In this document: positions 60,205 to 64,000 of the stretch, piece after piece
Layout of the letters: each line of letters opens with the position of its first letter
Numbering within the stretch: position 1 is the first letter of the stretch
Origin: Azadirachta indica
Taxonomy: Eukaryota > Streptophyta > Magnoliopsida > Sapindales > Meliaceae
Assembly (NCBI GenBank): GCA_022749755.1
Contig: CM040451.1
Span: forward strand, 9,561,871-9,625,870
Direction: 5' to 3'
DNA: 64,000 bases
Position numbers and translations under genes: made by a program
Notes under the pieces: model-generated
What the model was told of the DNA's origin: nothing
Seen by the model: only the letters and a program-made list of their open reading frames with translations
Database searches by the model: none

Positions 60205-63200
60205 ATGCAACTACCGAGGAAGATGAGTTCAGCGAGTTTCTCTTCAATCTTCACAAACAGTGGCCGGAGTTTGGGTCCACCCGTGTCCCTCCTGCGCACG
60301 TTAGCTTCAGTACATGCTTCTTGTCTTAGAAAGAACTATAACAGCAACGTTTTTGTGTGTTTCTGTTCAAGTAATAAGAGAACTTCTGCTTGTGAATCCT
60401 GGAAACGGCATGTCTTCACTCGCACAGCTGCTACCACAACTTTTACGGTTAATGGGTACTCTTACAATCCTTTTCTTTCGTTTTTTGCTACTGGATGCGT
60501 CTATAAGTTAAGCCTCTCTTTGTTGAAAAGAAGGTCGGGTGCCTTAAAAGTTTGGAACTTATGTTGGATGAATAAAAAAATTGTAACTTTAGAATTTACT
60601 TCGTTTGTTTGCTGAGACAAGTGCGGAAAAGCGTAAGAAAATGAAGTTTGGAATCTTTTATTTATTATAGTAGTTGTCATGCTAATGTGTATTCTAGAAT
60701 TATATTTCTCCCTGAATGTTTTCATCTGGGTGTCTGTGAATTCAATTTTCTTTTTCCTATTTCTGAATGAAGATTTTTGTTTTGATCAATGTCGTTTTTT
60801 TCTTTTTATGTTTTGGTTAATGTAGTGTTGTATGATTGGAAACATATAGATAATTTTGTTTAGGGAGTTTGAACGCAAGTCTTTTCTATTGCATAGAATT
60901 TTAGTTTTAATTTTGAAATTTCAGTTTGTAGATCAACTTTTCTTATATTCTTTTATTTATTAGCACCTAATCTTCAAGCTTAGTGAACTCTTGAGTATTA
61001 TGTTACTTCAGTTACCCTGAATATCATCGCTTGCTTCCATGTCCCTCACAAAATATCCCCCCGAGAGTTGAACACTTAGTTGTTACAGAAGGAGGGCCTG
61101 CTCTGGAATACATCTGTAGAGCACTGGATCTTCCACCTCTGTAAGTGCTCCTCTGTTATAATATTTATTGGTTTTGCATTGATGGAATGAAACATGATGG
61201 TTGGATTTCCATAGTTACGTGTTATTAATCATAATGGAAATAGTTATCTGTGATTAATCAGAATGGAGTGATATATACAACATTTCATTCTTTGAAGGTT
61301 TGTTGCAGATCTCATCCATTTTGGAGCTATTTATTATGCTCTGGTGTGTCCAAAGCCTCCTCCCACTGCAACCCCAGAGCAAATAAGGATATTTAAAGAA
61401 GTTACAGATCCATCAGTTCTCAGAAAGAGAGCTTCTATTAAAGGAAAAACAGTGCGAGAAGCACAGAAAACTTTTCGTGTAACATGTGTAGATCAGTTTC
61501 TTGAAGCTGGAACATATTTACGTGTGCATGTTCACCCAAAACGATTCCCAAGGTAGAACACAATGATTGAATGTTGTTTACTGTGATCTTTTACAAGCAT
61601 TATATATTGGCATTTGATTTTTGTTCAGGTGCTATGAAATTGACTGGAAATCAAGAATCGTAGCAATGGCTGAATCTTATGTGGTTTTAGACAAACCTGC
61701 TGGGACATCAGTATGTAATTCATCTATCACTGTCTTATTTCTGTTATATGCCTACTTCAACGATATGCAAGATGTGAAAAAGTGTTCTGGTACTAACGCA
61801 CTTTAGTTGTTAAATATTAGTTGATCTTAGGTGAACATTTTACCGTTTTGTGTTAGTGTCAGTAGCACCTTGTAAACATCTGCATTTATGCTGTTGTCAT
61901 GCACAATCATAGTGGTATAATGCTACGATTCTATGTGAACTTTGATTAGGTAGGAGGAACTACAGACAACATAGAAGAGAGTTGTGCAACATTTTCCACT
62001 TGTGCCTTGGGATTATCTACTCCACTGAGGACTACCCATCAAATTGACAATTGTACAGAGGGCTGGTACTGTTGTCATGCTAATAGCATTATTGTTAACA
62101 TTATCATTATTGATTTAGTATTTTTAAGCTTTTAATGTGGATAGGTTCTTCACCCTTTTGAAAATTTTTGTAATTAGTTTGATTGTTCTGCTTTTTGTGT
62201 AAGAGGAGTTATCATTATTGATATGGAGATTGCTAATGACTACTAGTTCTTTTACAGTGTCGTGCTTGCTAGGACTAGGGAGTACTGCTCAGTATTCCAT
62301 GAAAAAATCAGAGTAAGCTCTTAAATGCAATTCTTGATCCAGTCTGTTGATCTAGCTTATTTTCTGCAAGTCTAATGACTCAGGAGCTGTTTGGAGCAAA
62401 TTGCATCTATCTCGCTCTGTTAGGTTTCTCCTTCAGAGTTGATACAGTACTACACATGTGAATACATACTTCATCAATTTAGATATTTACTTCTCTGTTC
62501 CTCCCCTGAAGTTAGTTACTTTGAAGTCATTATAATTCTTTTTTCTTTTTTCAATTAGGAGAAAAAAGTGAAGAAGCTTTATCTTGCTCTTGCTGCTGCT
62601 CCTGTGCCGATTGGAATAATTAGCCACTATATGCGTCCTGTTAATATTGCTCCCAGGCTTGTTTCAGAAGGTAACAGCATTTTCAGCCATGCTCTGATTG
62701 TAGAAAATCGGTTTGGAACTTTGAAGCATTGCAATTTATGAACTTCAAAGCGGCAGAAGTATGCAGTATGGTAGTCAAGTTTTCAGTTAGTCTTGAGGCC
62801 CTTAACATATAAGTATGCGTTGCAAATATTCATCAAGAAGTATTAAAAAATAGGAGGAAAAGGAACTTATATAGAAATTCTAACAATATATTGTTCTCAA
62901 AAGATATCCCCCCTCTTTTTCTTTTTTGAAACATAGTTGTAGAAATGAGGTGCTCAGTTTGCACAGAAATCTACCTTAGAAATTGGAAAACCATTACATT
63001 CTTATTACAAGGGTTGGTCAGGATATTGATTTGAGCTCATTTTTGGTTTTATATTCCAGCATGTATATTCTTCCACTCTAAGCTTTGTCATACTAGTGTC
63101 TCGTGATAGTTACAATTTTAAGAAAAATCATGTTAATGAAGTCACTTGCATAAGACATTCTCTTTTCAACTTCCATGGTTAAATAAGAACACTCTTGTCT

Positions 63201-64000
63201 TGTCTGGGGATATGGGACATTAGTTGAACCTGAAAGTTTTGTGGCATGCAGATTTTATTAAAGGATGGCATTTATGCCAACTAGAGGTTATGGAATGCAA
63301 GATGGTTCCCTGGCCAGATGTTGCTATTGAAAAGGATTATTCAATTGAAGACTGTGGATGGCCCTCAAAAGATTATGCATATGAGTGTAAAATCAACCTC
63401 TTGACTGGTCGTACTCATCAGGTTCTTCAGCTGTCCTTTTGTTTCCTAATATTGCTGGTTTTTGCTTATTATAAATTTGCTTTATCCTGCAGTTGTGATT
63501 CATACATGTTAGAATTTCCATGTTCATTTCTATATTTTGATGTGGAGTGAAGAAGGTGATAATATGTTTTATTTTCCCTTCCTACAGTATGCTTCCAATT
63601 TTAGTTTGTAGCTTGAGAGTAGAATTCCATGTTCTGTAATAATTGACATGGTTTATGTGGGAATACTGAAGAAAGTAGTGAGATTGTATTAAAGGCTAGA
63701 TTTTCGGGTTCTTTCATCCAAGTCACTAAGCAATGGTGACATTTTATGGAAAGTGACATCTGCATAGTAGCCTTTTTATGCTATAAGATGCTAGAATGTC
63801 AGAGGATTAAATAAAATTAAAAAAATTCACTTGTTCTATTTTATCCATAAGAGGATGCTCACTTCTTTGACAATAATGTATTTAATGATGCAGATACGAG
63901 CACAGCTGGCTGCCTGTGCTGCACCTATAGTTGGTGACTCAATGTACATGCCAGCTGCCATTGCGGAGATGACTAGTCCTGGGCTTAATCCCTTTGGTAA
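60205..64000 (+). CDS. RNA pseudouridine synthase 6, chloroplastic (5' part)
   Basis: Nine exons are seen: 60205-60455, 61012-61140, 61298-61552, 61629-61710, 61950-62065, 62258-62312, 62559-62670, 63252-63421 and 63894 onward. The gene runs off the window. The N-terminus (MQLPRKMSSASFSSIFTN) is rich in Ser and basic residues, like a plastid transit peptide; Met7 (60223) is an alternative start. The RluA-type core is present: LDKPAG, then HQIDNCTEGCVVLA with the catalytic Asp in HQID, KLYLALAA, and INLLTGRTHQIRAQLAA. The protein follows Arabidopsis PUS6 (VCPKPPPTATPEQ). The enzyme converts uridine to pseudouridine in RNA; its target is not known. The exons join in frame throughout, with no lesion. 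Confidence 0.93.

Overview
The window is nuclear DNA from a dicotyledonous plant. The genes have many short introns with GT/AG borders and AT-rich spacers. The proteins have clear plant counterparts (Derlin-2, TOM1, mitochondrial cardiolipin synthase, CYP77B, a chloroplast pseudouridine synthase), and a plant Ty1/copia element is present. The proteins look rosid-like, possibly Sapindales such as Citrus, but I cannot fix the species. No bacterial-style operon, CRISPR array or phage-like system is present.

Layout. 1-1.99 kb is spacer with a small MITE-like element. 2.0-4.5 kb holds a Derlin-2 gene (+), facing a TOM1-type membrane protein gene (-, 5.6-11.1 kb). 12.8-18.8 kb is an old, broken Ty1/copia retrotransposon with recognisable LTRs and a 5-bp target duplication. 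A ~920-bp foldback (inverted-repeat) element at 19.1-20.05 kb lies directly against the first of three tandem intronless PPR genes (20.1, 22.0 and 24.9 kb), which resemble the mitoribosome-associated PPR336/rPPR1. A tRNA-Trp(CCA) gene and a retroelement RNase H fragment sit between PPR copies 2 and 3. Cardiolipin synthase (-, 27.3-30.0 kb) and an RLCK-VII kinase (+, 31.2-32.9 kb) are divergent. A short basic plant protein (-, 34.1-34.5 kb) and a very large LRR-ARM-patatin phospholipase (-, 36.2-44.0 kb) follow. Then come an N6-methyl-AMP deaminase gene (-, 45.9-48.8 kb) with a one-base frameshift in its last exon, an intronless CYP77B P450 (-, 52.6-54.1 kb), an intronless divergent VIT/CCC1-like protein (+, 58.5-59.1 kb), and the 5' part of a chloroplast RNA pseudouridine synthase 6 gene (+, 60.2 kb to the window end).

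How the genes relate. This is ordinary eukaryotic gene order and the genes form no single pathway. Two themes recur: organelle function (mitoribosome PPRs, mitochondrial cardiolipin synthase, plastid pseudouridine synthase) and membranes or lipids (Derlin, TOM1, phospholipase, CYP77B, VIT-like). The order is informative. From memory, the Arabidopsis counterparts fall into small clusters on chromosomes 1 and 4 that are interleaved here, which suggests an ancestral block later split by duplication and gene loss in Arabidopsis.

Nothing seen amounts to a new biological system. The most useful leads are the foldback element abutting PPR copy 1, the deaminase frameshift, the palindromic repeat array in the retrotransposon leader, and the interleaved synteny. 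All intron borders were read by eye from homology and GT/AG sites, and small errors are possible.
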